Positions 1-6,219 are shown, counted from the stretch's first letter. The stretch: 8,384 nt of DNA from Bacillota bacterium (GCA_023417635.1 JAEZFF010000005.1:1-8384); one strand, 5' to 3'. Notes: generated from the letters alone by a model not told the origin. Numbers and translations are program-made.

Positions 1-2
1 TA

Positions 3-281
3 AGCGGCAGGGACTACCGCAAGAAAACCCACACGGTTCTGATGGATGCCGAAAAGGTGACCTACAGCGAAAGCGACAGCGCAGATTCGGGCACGGATCG
101 GTGGGATGACTTTGAGTATGCTTTTGAAACGAAGGATTTGTTTTTGCTTTACCGCACTACAAATAATGCCGTGATTATCCCGAAGAGGGAAGTCAGCGAG
201 CAGCAGGTTACGCAGACGCGCGAACTGATGCAGGACAAGCTTGGAAAACGTTTTAAAGTTCGCTGCAGAGTCAAAAAATAG
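3..281 (+). CDS. YcxB-like protein, C-terminal part (5' end outside window)
   Basis: An open frame enters from the left edge and ends at TAA 279-281; 92 residues are visible. It contains a charged acidic stretch followed by a segment reading LFLLYRTTNNAVIIPKR, then an amphipathic helix rich in Q, E and K and a basic tail (RCRVKK). The pattern of a hydrophobic strand, 'NNA-VIIPKR' and a terminal helix is what I know from the C-terminal domain of YcxB-family membrane proteins of Firmicutes, whose N-terminal part usually carries two membrane helices; these would lie upstream of the window. Function of the family is unknown. The frame is open from the first base, so the ATG at 42 is probably internal and not the start. 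It is followed by a strong terminator, so it is the last gene of its transcription unit. The family call is by memory of the motif and moderately sure. Confidence 0.6.
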   Translation, partial: SGRDYRKKTHTVLMDAEKVTYSESDSADSGTDRWDDFEYAFETKDLFLLYRTTNNAVIIPKREVSEQQVTQTRELMQDKLGKRFKVRCRVKK

Positions 282-300
282 TGTGCAAGGATTTTAGATA

Positions 301-349
301 TTTGTGAATAGTGTTTGTGAAAAATGGTTTGAAAATGGCAGTTTGTGAA
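301..349. repeat. Three direct copies of TTTGTGAA
   Basis: The octamer TTTGTGAA occurs at 301-308, 314-321 and 342-349, between the YcxB-like stop codon and the terminator. Spacing is 13 and 28 bases. No gene lies in 282-503 other than the possible N-terminal extension of the PHP protein. The copies sit upstream of the terminator hairpin and may be chance in AT-rich sequence, or a protein-binding cluster. Low certainty of function; the repeat itself is directly visible. Confidence 0.35.
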
Positions 350-359
350 GCTGCCCAAT

Positions 360-411
360 AAAGAAGCGTACTGGCACACATCCCAAGTGATGTGGCCGGT
401 ACGCTTCTTTT
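360..411 (+). terminator. Strong intrinsic terminator after the YcxB-like gene
   Basis: The arm at 360-382 pairs with 389-410 over about 21 base pairs, with a single G-T wobble, one bulged base and a six-base loop (CCAAGT). The right arm ends in CTTCTTTT. On the opposite strand the hairpin is followed by TTTATT, so it could also act in reverse. It isolates the YcxB-like gene from the PHP unit, whose promoter starts five bases later. Confidence 0.88.
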
Positions 412-415
412 CAGC

Positions 416-444
416 TTGAAACCAAGCTCGGAAAACGATAGAAT
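416..444 (+). promoter_or_regulatory. Sigma-A type promoter for the PHP / histidine phosphatase unit
   Basis: TTGAAA (416-421) and TAGAAT (439-444) each match the consensus at five of six positions and are separated by 17 bases. It lies immediately after the terminator hairpin. Transcription would begin near 451, leaving almost no leader before the GTG at 453 but about 50 bases before the TTG at 504. Confidence 0.55.
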
Positions 445-488
445 AGAAGAGTGTGAACGAAAACCACCGCGAAAGAGTAAGTAAGAGT

Positions 489-493
489 AAGGA
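489..493 (+). promoter_or_regulatory. Ribosome binding site favouring the TTG 504 start
   Basis: AAGGA lies ten bases before TTG 504. By contrast the GTG at 453 is preceded only by AGAAG three to four bases away, too close to serve. There is no in-frame ATG before the HMH motif. This, with the promoter at 416-444, decides the start in favour of 504, though not conclusively. Confidence 0.45.
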
Positions 494-503
494 TGATGAT
501 ATT

Positions 504-1373
504 TTGAATAACCTTTTCGGAAAGATCGGGGATTGGTACAAAGGAAACCTCCATATGCACACAACAAGGTCTGACGGATGTCTTTCGCCGGACGACGCAT
601 TGAGCCTTTACCAAAAAGCCGGGTACGACTTTGCTGCGCTGACCGATCATTGGGCGCAAAGCCAAAACAGCAGCTTTGGCAGAATGTTGCTGTTAAGTGG
701 CTGCGAATGGGACACAGGTGACATGATTCACAGCCCTGTTTATCATATTATTGGCGTTGGTATGGAACGTGAAGTAAAGCTGGAACATTCTCAGCCTCCG
801 CAGAAGATCATCGACGCCATACGGGAAGCAGGCGGCATGGCAATTCTTGCGCACCCTGCCTGGTCCGTGACCGATCCGGAAGCGGTACTGTCCCTTACCG
901 GGCTTTGCGGTGCCGAGATTTACAACAGCATTTCCGGCCTGCCATGGAATGGCGAGCGGGCCGATTCCAGTTTGTACTTTGACCTGTGGGCTTCCAAAGG
1001 CAAGCTGATACCCTGTATGGCAGCAGACGACAGCCATCACTACAACGGGGAACAGACGCGCTCTTATCTTATGGTTCGCGCGCAGGAGTGTACACAACAG
1101 GCGCTGAAGAAAGCTCTTGAAAGCGGGAGTTTCTATGCCTCACAAGGGCCGGAGTTTCAGGCTATACGCGTTGGTGACGGAAAAGTGGAAGTTGAGTGCT
1201 CCGACTCAAAATATATTGTTTTCAACAGCAACAGCATTTGGTGTAAAGACCGTGTCGCATCGGGGACACATGCCGTTTACCAGGTGGAGAAAACCGACCG
1301 CTATGTGCGTGTTATGCTGGTGGACGGTCAGGGAAGAAAAGCATGGAGTTCACCGTTTGCAGTGAACTCGTAA
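504..1373 (+). CDS. PHP-domain metal-dependent phosphoesterase
   Basis: The protein of 289 residues (counted from TTG 504) carries the full set of PHP metal ligands: HMH (H17, H19), SDG (D24), TDH (D48, H49), a GCEWD glutamate (E68), YHIIGVG (H81), AHPAW (H117), AEIYN (E138) and DDSHH (D175, D176, H178). PHP proteins hydrolyse phosphoester bonds with a cluster of two or three metal ions; relatives include TrpH/RNase AM-type nucleases, polymerase exonuclease domains and histidinol phosphatase. The last 60 residues look like a beta domain ending in AWSSPF, as in many PHP proteins of Firmicutes. Substrate is not predictable. Start: the frame is open to a GTG at 453 (306 residues), but that codon has no good ribosome binding site and sits at the predicted transcription start, whereas TTG 504 has AAGGA at 489-493. 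The next gene begins 25 bases after the stop, so the two are co-transcribed. Confidence 0.88.
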   Translation: MNNLFGKIGDWYKGNLHMHTTRSDGCLSPDDALSLYQKAGYDFAALTDHWAQSQNSSFGRMLLLSGCEWDTGDMIHSPVYHIIGVGMEREVKLEHSQPPQKIIDAIREAGGMAILAHPAWSVTDPEAVLSLTGLCGAEIYNSISGLPWNGERADSSLYFDLWASKGKLIPCMAADDSHHYNGEQTRSYLMVRAQECTQQALKKALESGSFYASQGPEFQAIRVGDGKVEVECSDSKYIVFNSNSIWCKDRVASGTHAVYQVEKTDRYVRVMLVDGQGRKAWSSPFAVNS

Positions 1374-1398
1374 AAGAGAGTAGGGGAAGTAGAAAAGT

Positions 1399-2106
1399 AT
1401 GAAGCTGATTTTAATTCGTCATGGGGAACCAGACTATGAAAAAGACTCCTTAACACCCAAGGGATGGCGCGAAGCGGAGCTGCTTTCGGAGCGCATTTCA
1501 AAGCTTGATGTGCGCGCGTTTTACTGCTCGCCGCTTGGCCGCGCAAAGGATACAGCCAGCAAAACACTGGAACGTGTGCATCGTACGGCAAAAATACTGG
1601 ACTGGATGCAGGAATTTCCGGCCTACAGAAAAATTCCCGAAACCGGCGAAGAGCATGTTGTGTGGGATTTGATGCCGGATGACTGGACACGCCGCCCGGT
1701 TTTGTATGACAAAGACCATTGGTTTGACGATGCCATTATGCAGAAGGCGGGTACAAAGCACCTGTACCATGAAGTTGCAGAAGGCTTGGACACTCTTCTT
1801 GCTGAGTGCGGCTACCGACGCAGCGGCATGATTTACCGTACCGAGGGCGGGAACAGCGACACTATTGTTCTGTTCTGTCACTTTGGTGTTACCTGTGTTA
1901 TGCTGTCGCATTTGCTTGGCATTTCCGCTCCAGTCCTTTGGCACGGGCTTATTCTGCCGCCGGCTTCCGTCACAACGCTTATAACGGAAGAGCGGGAAAA
2001 GGGCAAGGCCTATTTTCGCTGCCGAGGCATGGGTGATATTTCCCATCTCTACACCGCAGGGGAACCGGCTTCAGAATCCGGTGCATTTGAAGAGGTGCAC
2101 ACATAA
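1399..2106 (+). CDS. Histidine phosphatase (phosphoglycerate-mutase-like) family protein
   Basis: The 235-residue protein begins MKLILIRHGEPDY, the RHGE signature with the phospho-accepting H8 and R7. It continues with SPLGRAKDTA (S44, R48, T52), a candidate catalytic acid near E72, and FCHFGVT with the second essential H161. All phosphate-pocket residues seem present, so an active cytosolic phosphatase or mutase is expected; about 235 residues is usual for the family. The middle (residues 80-140, with a WDLMPDDW segment) is a variable cap and gives no substrate clue. The start ATG has GGGGAAG about ten bases upstream. It is the second gene of a unit with the PHP phosphoesterase, so two unrelated phosphoester hydrolases are made together. 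No convincing terminator follows before the GntR promoter. Superfamily sure; substrate unknown. Confidence 0.93.
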   Translation: MKLILIRHGEPDYEKDSLTPKGWREAELLSERISKLDVRAFYCSPLGRAKDTASKTLERVHRTAKILDWMQEFPAYRKIPETGEEHVVWDLMPDDWTRRPVLYDKDHWFDDAIMQKAGTKHLYHEVAEGLDTLLAECGYRRSGMIYRTEGGNSDTIVLFCHFGVTCVMLSHLLGISAPVLWHGLILPPASVTTLITEEREKGKAYFRCRGMGDISHLYTAGEPASESGAFEEVHT

Positions 2107-2131
2107 GGCGGTTAATTTTTTGCTGTGATCA

Positions 2132-2163
2132 ATTCCAATATTTGACTTCTTGCATTTGGAAAT
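2132..2163. promoter_or_regulatory. Half-sites ATTCCAAT and ATTTGGAAAT around the regulator promoter
   Basis: ATTCCAAT (2132-2139) just upstream of the -35 box and ATTTGGAAAT (2154-2163) inside the promoter spacer are inverted with respect to each other. Both resemble the arms of the palindrome at 2211-2226; ATTTGGAAAT matches its first ten bases at nine positions. A further TTTCCA lies at 2188-2193. Binding here would block RNA polymerase, so these are candidate auto-repression sites for the GntR protein. Inferred from pattern only. Confidence 0.4.
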
Positions 2164-2170
2164 ATATACT
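2142..2170 (+). promoter_or_regulatory. Sigma-A promoter of the GntR-family regulator gene
   Basis: TTGACT (2142-2147) and TATACT (2165-2170) are 17 bases apart, each five of six to consensus. Transcription would start near 2177, giving a leader of about 70 bases that contains the palindrome at 2211-2226. Confidence 0.75.
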
Positions 2171-2210
2171 AAATACTGTAACTGATGTTTCCACATACAT
2201 ACATGCTACA

Positions 2211-2226
2211 AATTGGAAATCCAATT
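2211..2226. promoter_or_regulatory. Perfect palindrome, candidate GntR operator
   Basis: AATTGGAAATCCAATT has two perfect seven-base arms (AATTGGA and TCCAATT) around a two-base centre. It lies 21 bases before the start codon of the GntR/FCD regulator, in its leader. FadR-subfamily regulators bind short palindromes as dimers and often repress themselves, so this is the best operator candidate in the window. Visible as a palindrome; binding is inference. Confidence 0.55.
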
Positions 2227-2247
2227 ACAGAAATGAGATGCTAAATC

Positions 2248-3000
2248 ATGGGTAGGACTACTATACCCAATTTACCCCAAAAATTATCGAATGAAATCGT
2301 TCGCTATATTATTGATGAAAACCTCCAGCCGGGTGACCGCCTGCCAAATGAAGCAGTCCTCTCGCAAAAAATGTCGGTTGGGCGCAGCTCCGTACGCGAA
2401 GCCATGAAGCTGCTTGTTTCCCGTAATATTGTTGAGATCCGCCAGGGATCCGGTACTTATGTTTCCGCTAACCGAGGCGTTATGAATGATCCGCTTGGGC
2501 TTATTTTTTTGCAAAAAGACCCAAAGCTTGTTCATGACCTGATGGAACTGCGCCTTTTAACAGAACCTTTTATTGCAATTCGGGCAGCGCGAAACGCACA
2601 GCCGGCAGATATAATAAAAATCAAGTGCGCCTGCAAAGAAGTAGACAAGCTGATTTTAGAACGCTGCCAGGATTATGTAAATGCGGATGTGCGCTTTCAC
2701 GAAGCGATTGCAAAGGCAAGCAACAATCTGCTTGCACCGCGGCTTGTTCCAGTCATTGCCCGTACTCTTGCAGTGGATGTACAAAAAATCCCTCAGCCTA
2801 CGCTGGAGGAAGTCGTTTCCTGCCATCAGGCGATTGCAAAAGCAATTAGCAGCCACAATGAAGAAGCAGCTTGCGATTCGATGCAGATGCACCTTGTTTA
2901 TAACCGGCGGATTCTTGCGGAAAACCCACTGCCCGACAAAACAGAGGAAAAAGGCAGCGGCAAAGAAGATTCCGGCAAGAACGAGCAGGAAAAGCTATAA
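2248..3000 (+). CDS. FadR-subfamily GntR transcriptional regulator with FCD domain
   Basis: The 250-residue protein has an N-terminal winged helix (about 8-75) with the GntR hallmarks PGDRLPNEAVLSQ, VGRSSVREAMKLL and IRQGSGTYVS. A helical FCD ligand-binding domain follows (about 95-222). The FCD metal/ligand residues appear intact: D147 and H151 (DVRFH), H193 (SCHQ) and H215 (MQMHL). Such regulators sense small organic acids or sugar acids. The last 22 residues (KTEEKGSGKEDSG...) are a charged, low-complexity tail not needed by the family. ATG 2248 is the first possible start, because the frame is closed at 2242-2244; its ribosome binding site is weak (GAG at 2235-2237), fitting low expression. 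It is convergent with the flavoprotein operon, whose last stop codon is 11 bases away, and is its likely regulator. Family sure; effector and targets inferred or unknown. Confidence 0.95.
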   Translation: MGRTTIPNLPQKLSNEIVRYIIDENLQPGDRLPNEAVLSQKMSVGRSSVREAMKLLVSRNIVEIRQGSGTYVSANRGVMNDPLGLIFLQKDPKLVHDLMELRLLTEPFIAIRAARNAQPADIIKIKCACKEVDKLILERCQDYVNADVRFHEAIAKASNNLLAPRLVPVIARTLAVDVQKIPQPTLEEVVSCHQAIAKAISSHNEEAACDSMQMHLVYNRRILAENPLPDKTEEKGSGKEDSGKNEQEKL

Positions 3001-3011
3001 AAGACGCTTTA

Positions 3012-3356
3012 TTACATATCTTTTGTTACAATAAGGTTTGCGCCGATTCCAAGAAAGTTGGCGGCCGCAACGTCACCGCGCTTTACCGGAGCGGTGAGAA
3101 TTATGCTGTTCAGCGCATGCATTGCGTCGAACAGCTTTTCTTTAGGGATGGCGCGGTCGGTTTTTACTGGGCAGCGGCGGTGAATTGCTCCATTAATTAT
3201 AACAGTGCTTGTCAGTACGCGTGTTGGGTGAGTCACCTCCGCTTTGCCATACTCCGCGCCATGTGGGCAGCTATTGCCGGTCACGCGGAAGTCATTTTCT
3301 TCGTCGACATTCAGGTGGCAGCCTTTTGGGCAGCCAATGCAGATAAGATGCTTCAA
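3012..3356 (-). CDS. DUF1667 small cysteine protein of the flavoprotein operon
   Basis: The 114-residue protein starts MKHLICIGCPKGCHL and has four cysteines in the DUF1667 pattern, C6, C9, C13 and C30 (GNSCPHG), well placed to hold an Fe-S cluster or another metal. The C-terminal half has PVKTDRAIPKEKLFDAM and VKRGDVAAANFLGIGANLIVT, typical of the family. DUF1667 proteins are known mainly as the third gene after GlpA-like and pyridine-nucleotide-type flavoproteins; their biochemical role is undefined. The start codon is TTG (3356-3354), overlapping the TGA stop of the upstream gene as TTGA, with a near-perfect Shine-Dalgarno (3366-3374). Translation is therefore likely coupled. It ends 11 bases from the convergent GntR gene without a visible terminator. 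I infer an electron-transfer or assembly role. Confidence 0.93.
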   Translation of the reverse strand: MKHLICIGCPKGCHLNVDEENDFRVTGNSCPHGAEYGKAEVTHPTRVLTSTVIINGAIHRRCPVKTDRAIPKEKLFDAMHALNSIILTAPVKRGDVAAANFLGIGANLIVTKDM

Positions 3357-4621
3357 TTTTCCGGTACCTCCTTTGCGGAAATTCTCAGTGTGCAGCCGGA
3401 AGCCTTTTCAAGCATTTGCTTTGTCAGGACGAGATGCTCCATTTCACCCGGTGCCATGTGTTCACGAGGGAAAGAGGCAAGTGTGGCTCCGGCGGCTGAA
3501 ACTTCAACTGCCGATTTTTGAAAGTTCCGCCGTACACGGAAGAATATTTCCGCTGTTTTTTCAATCCGGTCTGTTCGGATATGCTGTGGAACCGTGCCGC
3601 TTACGTTTTCACCGTTTTCCAGTTTGACCTCCATTTTGCTTTCAGCTGGCTTTTTCATTGCAAATTCGGCGGCGGCAGCACCTGCGCGCTGGCTTTCAGC
3701 GGTTACAAAATCAACAAGGTCATGTACATGAAGTGCGTTGCCGCAGGCAAAAACGCCTGGAATGGATGTTTCCATGTTTTCATAGACGACCGGCCCTTTT
3801 GTGTGTGGGTCAAGCATAATCCCGGCTTTGCGGGAAAGCTCGTTTTCCGGTATCAGCCCGACGGAAAGCAGAATCGTGTCGCAGTCAAACAGTTTTTCCG
3901 TGCCTGGAATTGGTTTCTGGCTGCCGTCCACATCGGCAACAACAGCGCCTTCCACACGCCGCGTTCCGCGTATTTCTGTAATAGTGTGAGAAAGATACAG
4001 CGGAATCTTGTAGTCGTTCAGGCACTGCACAATATTTCGGTTCAGCCCGTTGGAATAAGGCATCAGTTCCACACAGGCGACAACCTTTGCACCCTCCAGC
4101 GTCATGCGCCGCGCCATGATAAGGCCGATGTCGCCCGAACCGAGTATCAGAACTTTTTTGCCGACCATGTAGCCTTCCATGTTCACATAGCGCTGTGCGG
4201 CACCCGCAGTGAAAATGCCGGCCGGGCGGGTTCCTGGAATCCCGATTGCGCCGCGTGTGCGTTCCCGGCATCCCATCGCAAGGATGATGGCCCCGGCCTG
4301 TATTGAGAAATATCCGTCGCGGGGATTTATCATTGTTATTGTCCGGTCGTTCCCAACTTGCAAAACCATTGTGTCCAGCATCAGCTTTGCACTCGTCGTT
4401 TTCAGCAGGTCAATAAAGCGCCCGGCGTACTCCGGCCCGGTGAGTTCTTCCTTGAAATAATGAAGCCCAAACCCGTTATGGATGCATTGGTTCAGAATTC
4501 CTCCGGCTTCGCGGTCACGCTCAATTACAAGAATTTTCCGTGCTCCGTTCCGGTATGCTTCGCAGGCGGCGGCAAGGCCGGCAGGCCCGGCGCCAACCAC
4601 TGCAACATCATATTGTTTCAT
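3353..4621 (-). CDS. FAD/NAD(P)-dependent oxidoreductase (second flavoprotein of the cassette)
   Basis: The 422-residue cytosolic protein (from ATG 4621) has an N-terminal FAD Rossmann motif VVGAGPAGLAA (GAGPAG at 10-15) with E34 closing the second strand. It continues with the family signature CIHNGFGLH (46-54) and GCRERTRG (117-124). A second Rossmann motif GSGDIG (161-166) is expected for NAD(P)H, and a C-terminal FAD segment FACGNALHVHDLVDFV lies near 291-306. This is the pyridine nucleotide-disulfide oxidoreductase fold without a CxxxxC redox disulfide, related to opine-oxidase/HcnB-type subunits. The last 90 residues are a separate alpha/beta tail. ATG 4621 shares one base with the upstream TGA (TGATG); a TTG at 4624 also exists, but GGAGGGAC at 4635-4628 is better spaced for the ATG. 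In the operon it probably shuttles electrons between NAD(P) and the GlpA-like subunit; that is inference. Confidence 0.92.
   Translation of the reverse strand: MKQYDVAVVGAGPAGLAAACEAYRNGARKILVIERDREAGGILNQCIHNGFGLHYFKEELTGPEYAGRFIDLLKTTSAKLMLDTMVLQVGNDRTITMINPRDGYFSIQAGAIILAMGCRERTRGAIGIPGTRPAGIFTAGAAQRYVNMEGYMVGKKVLILGSGDIGLIMARRMTLEGAKVVACVELMPYSNGLNRNIVQCLNDYKIPLYLSHTITEIRGTRRVEGAVVADVDGSQKPIPGTEKLFDCDTILLSVGLIPENELSRKAGIMLDPHTKGPVVYENMETSIPGVFACGNALHVHDLVDFVTAESQRAGAAAAEFAMKKPAESKMEVKLENGENVSGTVPQHIRTDRIEKTAEIFFRVRRNFQKSAVEVSAAGATLASFPREHMAPGEMEHLVLTKQMLEKASGCTLRISAKEVPEN
3366..3374 (-). promoter_or_regulatory. Strong ribosome binding site for the TTG-started DUF1667 gene
   Basis: On the minus strand AAAGGAGGT is an almost full anti-Shine-Dalgarno match, ten to eleven bases before TTG 3356, and lies within the last codons of the oxidoreductase. 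It supports the unusual TTG start and coupled translation. Confidence 0.8.
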
Positions 4622-6066
4622 CAATTTGTCCCTCCGGTCTTGGTTTCTCCGGTTAGCAGATAGCTGCCCGCGCGGTCTTGCTCTATTTGTACCATTGGTA
4701 CTCCGAGTTCGCGGCTCAAAATCTCATGCACACGGGGACCGCAGAAACCTCCCTGGCAGCGTCCCATTCCCGCGTTGCAGCGCCGCTTAACACCGTCTAT
4801 GCTTACAGGTGGAATCGGCCCGTGCAAAACATGGAGGATGTCCCCTTCCGTAATGGTTTCACAGCGGCAGATTACTCTGCCGTACAGCGGGCAGCGCATA
4901 AGCGCTTCTTTTTTTTGCTTTTCTGTCATGTCGCGGAACAGCGGCTGGCGGCGGTATTCGGTGTAAGCATCTTTTGGGGTGCAGGCAAGGCCAATGCTCT
5001 CCAGAATCTTTCGCACTTCAATTGCAATGGCGGGGGAGGAAGAAAGGCCGGGCGACTGGATGGCGGCTGCGTTTACGAAGCGCGGCGTGTCTTTTGAAGC
5101 TTCCAGAATAAAGTCGTCGTCTTCCGCGGCAGTGGCGCGCACACCTGCAAAGTTCCGGATAGATTCATGGAAGTTAATTTGTGCATCTGAACGCAGTGCG
5201 CACTTCATGATTTTTTCAAGCCCCTGCGCAGTAACGGCGGTGTCTTCCGGATTTTCAGCTGCGTCGGCTGTCGGACCGACCATCAGGTTCCCGTCAACGG
5301 TAGGGGAAATCAGTACGCCTTTTCCCGCCTTCCCAGGAGTTTGGAAAATTACATGATGCACCGTGCTCCCCTGGCTTTTATCCAGCAGATAATATTGCCC
5401 TTTTACCGGACGGATGTGGAAAAATGGCTTTGCCGCCATATTATTAATGCGGTCAGAAAACCCTCCGGCTGCGTTTACAATATAGCGGGTTTCAAGCTCA
5501 TTTTTACCAGCACGGATTCGGTAAAATCCATTTTCCTTCACAATTTTGTCCACAGCACAGTTTCGGTAAAGTTCTGCGCCGTTTTGAACGGCTGCCTGCG
5601 CTGCTGCAAGCGTCAGTCCCCATGGGCTTATCACGGCGGCTGTGGGGGCCCAGAGTGCCCCTGTAAGCTCTGGGCTGAGGCCAGGTTCCATTCCAAGGGC
5701 TTCTTCTTTCGTCAGGATTTTCAGCCCTTCAACGCCATTCTGTGTACCGCGGCGCAGAAGTTCCTGCAAAATTTGCATATCCGCTTCATCAAAAGCAAGT
5801 ACAAGAGAGCCAATCCTTTTATATTCCACGTTCAGCCGGCGGCACAGTCCCTCCATCATGCGGCTGCCTTCCACGTTCAGCCGTGCCATTTTTGTGCCTG
5901 GCTTCGGGTCATAACCTGCATGAACGATTGCACTGTTGGCTTTTGTAGCCCCGCAGGCAATGTCGTTTTCCTTTTCCACAATCGCTACGGAAAGATTATA
6001 GTGGGAAAGTTCATAGGCAATTCCCGCACCAATTACTCCGCACCCGATTACGGTTACATCAAACAT
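4621..6066 (-). CDS. GlpA-like FAD dehydrogenase with C-terminal BFD-like [2Fe-2S] domain
   Basis: The 481-residue protein (from ATG 6066) is a DAO-fold FAD enzyme: VIGCGVIGAGIA (G8, G10, G13), E31 binding ribose, the ACGATKANSAIVHAGYD segment (38-53) usual for GlpA/GlpO/LhgO-type dehydrogenases, and a second FAD region near 331-352. A BFD-like domain (about 395-450) follows with ICRCE (C400, C402) and GRCQGGFCGP (C437, C442), which should ligate a [2Fe-2S] cluster; C430 is extra. Such proteins oxidise glycerol 3-phosphate or related 2-hydroxy acids. The exact substrate is not readable, and no glpK or glpF lies nearby. It is the first gene of the operon and overlaps the next by one base. Start: MFDVTVIGCG at 6066 agrees best with relatives; ATG 6075 three codons earlier is equally well served by AGGAGA. 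The longer frame to 6177 reads into the promoter and is not real. Confidence 0.92.
   Translation of the reverse strand: MFDVTVIGCGVIGAGIAYELSHYNLSVAIVEKENDIACGATKANSAIVHAGYDPKPGTKMARLNVEGSRMMEGLCRRLNVEYKRIGSLVLAFDEADMQILQELLRRGTQNGVEGLKILTKEEALGMEPGLSPELTGALWAPTAAVISPWGLTLAAAQAAVQNGAELYRNCAVDKIVKENGFYRIRAGKNELETRYIVNAAGGFSDRINNMAAKPFFHIRPVKGQYYLLDKSQGSTVHHVIFQTPGKAGKGVLISPTVDGNLMVGPTADAAENPEDTAVTAQGLEKIMKCALRSDAQINFHESIRNFAGVRATAAEDDDFILEASKDTPRFVNAAAIQSPGLSSSPAIAIEVRKILESIGLACTPKDAYTEYRRQPLFRDMTEKQKKEALMRCPLYGRVICRCETITEGDILHVLHGPIPPVSIDGVKRRCNAGMGRCQGGFCGPRVHEILSRELGVPMVQIEQDRAGSYLLTGETKTGGTN
4628..4635 (-). promoter_or_regulatory. Ribosome binding site deciding the start of the second flavoprotein
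   Basis: On the minus strand GGAGGGAC ends seven to eight bases before ATG 4621 but only four to five before TTG 4624, favouring the ATG. It lies inside the end of the GlpA-like gene. Confidence 0.7.
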
Positions 6067-6074
6067 ACTCTGCA

Positions 6075-6088
6075 TCCTTTCTTCTCCT
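6075..6088 (-). promoter_or_regulatory. Ribosome binding sites before the GlpA-like gene
   Basis: On the minus strand AGGAGA (6088-6083) is about seven bases before ATG 6075, and AAAGGA (6080-6075) is eight bases before ATG 6066. Either start is workable; family alignment from memory favours 6066. Confidence 0.5.
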
Positions 6089-6121
6089 GCAGCAAGCAGG
6101 CTGAAAAACAATCTGTCTTTT

Positions 6122-6150
6122 ATTGTATCATAGTCGACGAAAATCCTCAA
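6122..6150 (-). promoter_or_regulatory. Promoter of the three-gene flavoprotein operon
   Basis: On the minus strand TTGAGG (6150-6145) and TACAAT (6127-6122) are 17 bases apart. Transcription would begin near 6115, giving a leader of about 40-50 bases. GAAAATCC (plus strand 6139-6146) in the spacer and -35 area matches seven of eight bases of the GGAAATCC core of the GntR palindrome, a weak hint of shared control. An eight-base palindrome TGCATGCA lies just upstream at 6157-6164. Confidence 0.6.
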
Positions 6151-6219
6151 AATAATTGCATGCATCCACTGAATCATTTTAAATAGGGAAAAAATCTTCG
6201 TGCAGTATGAAAAGAGATA

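Noticed and set aside
1498..2046. Minus-strand open frame of 182 codons inside the histidine phosphatase gene
   Set aside because: It is antisense to a well-supported gene, with no recognisable motif or ribosome binding site.
2107..2247. Terminator for the histidine phosphatase transcript
   Set aside because: A TTTTTT run is present at 2116-2121, but no stable GC-rich stem precedes it; only a five-pair ACCGG/CCGGT stem inside the gene end.
3518..4306. Plus-strand open frame of 262 codons across the second flavoprotein
   Set aside because: It is a shadow of the oxidoreductase on the other strand; composition is unnatural and no motif is seen.
6067..6177. N-terminal extension of the GlpA-like protein to ATG 6177
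   Set aside because: It would include the predicted -35 and -10 boxes and has no family resemblance, while MFDVTVIGCG is the expected N-terminus.
5341..6186. Long plus-strand open frame (281 codons) across the GlpA-like gene
   Set aside because: It is antisense to a protein with clear FAD motifs, has no family resemblance (rich in Cys, His, Phe, as shadows are) and no ribosome binding site.
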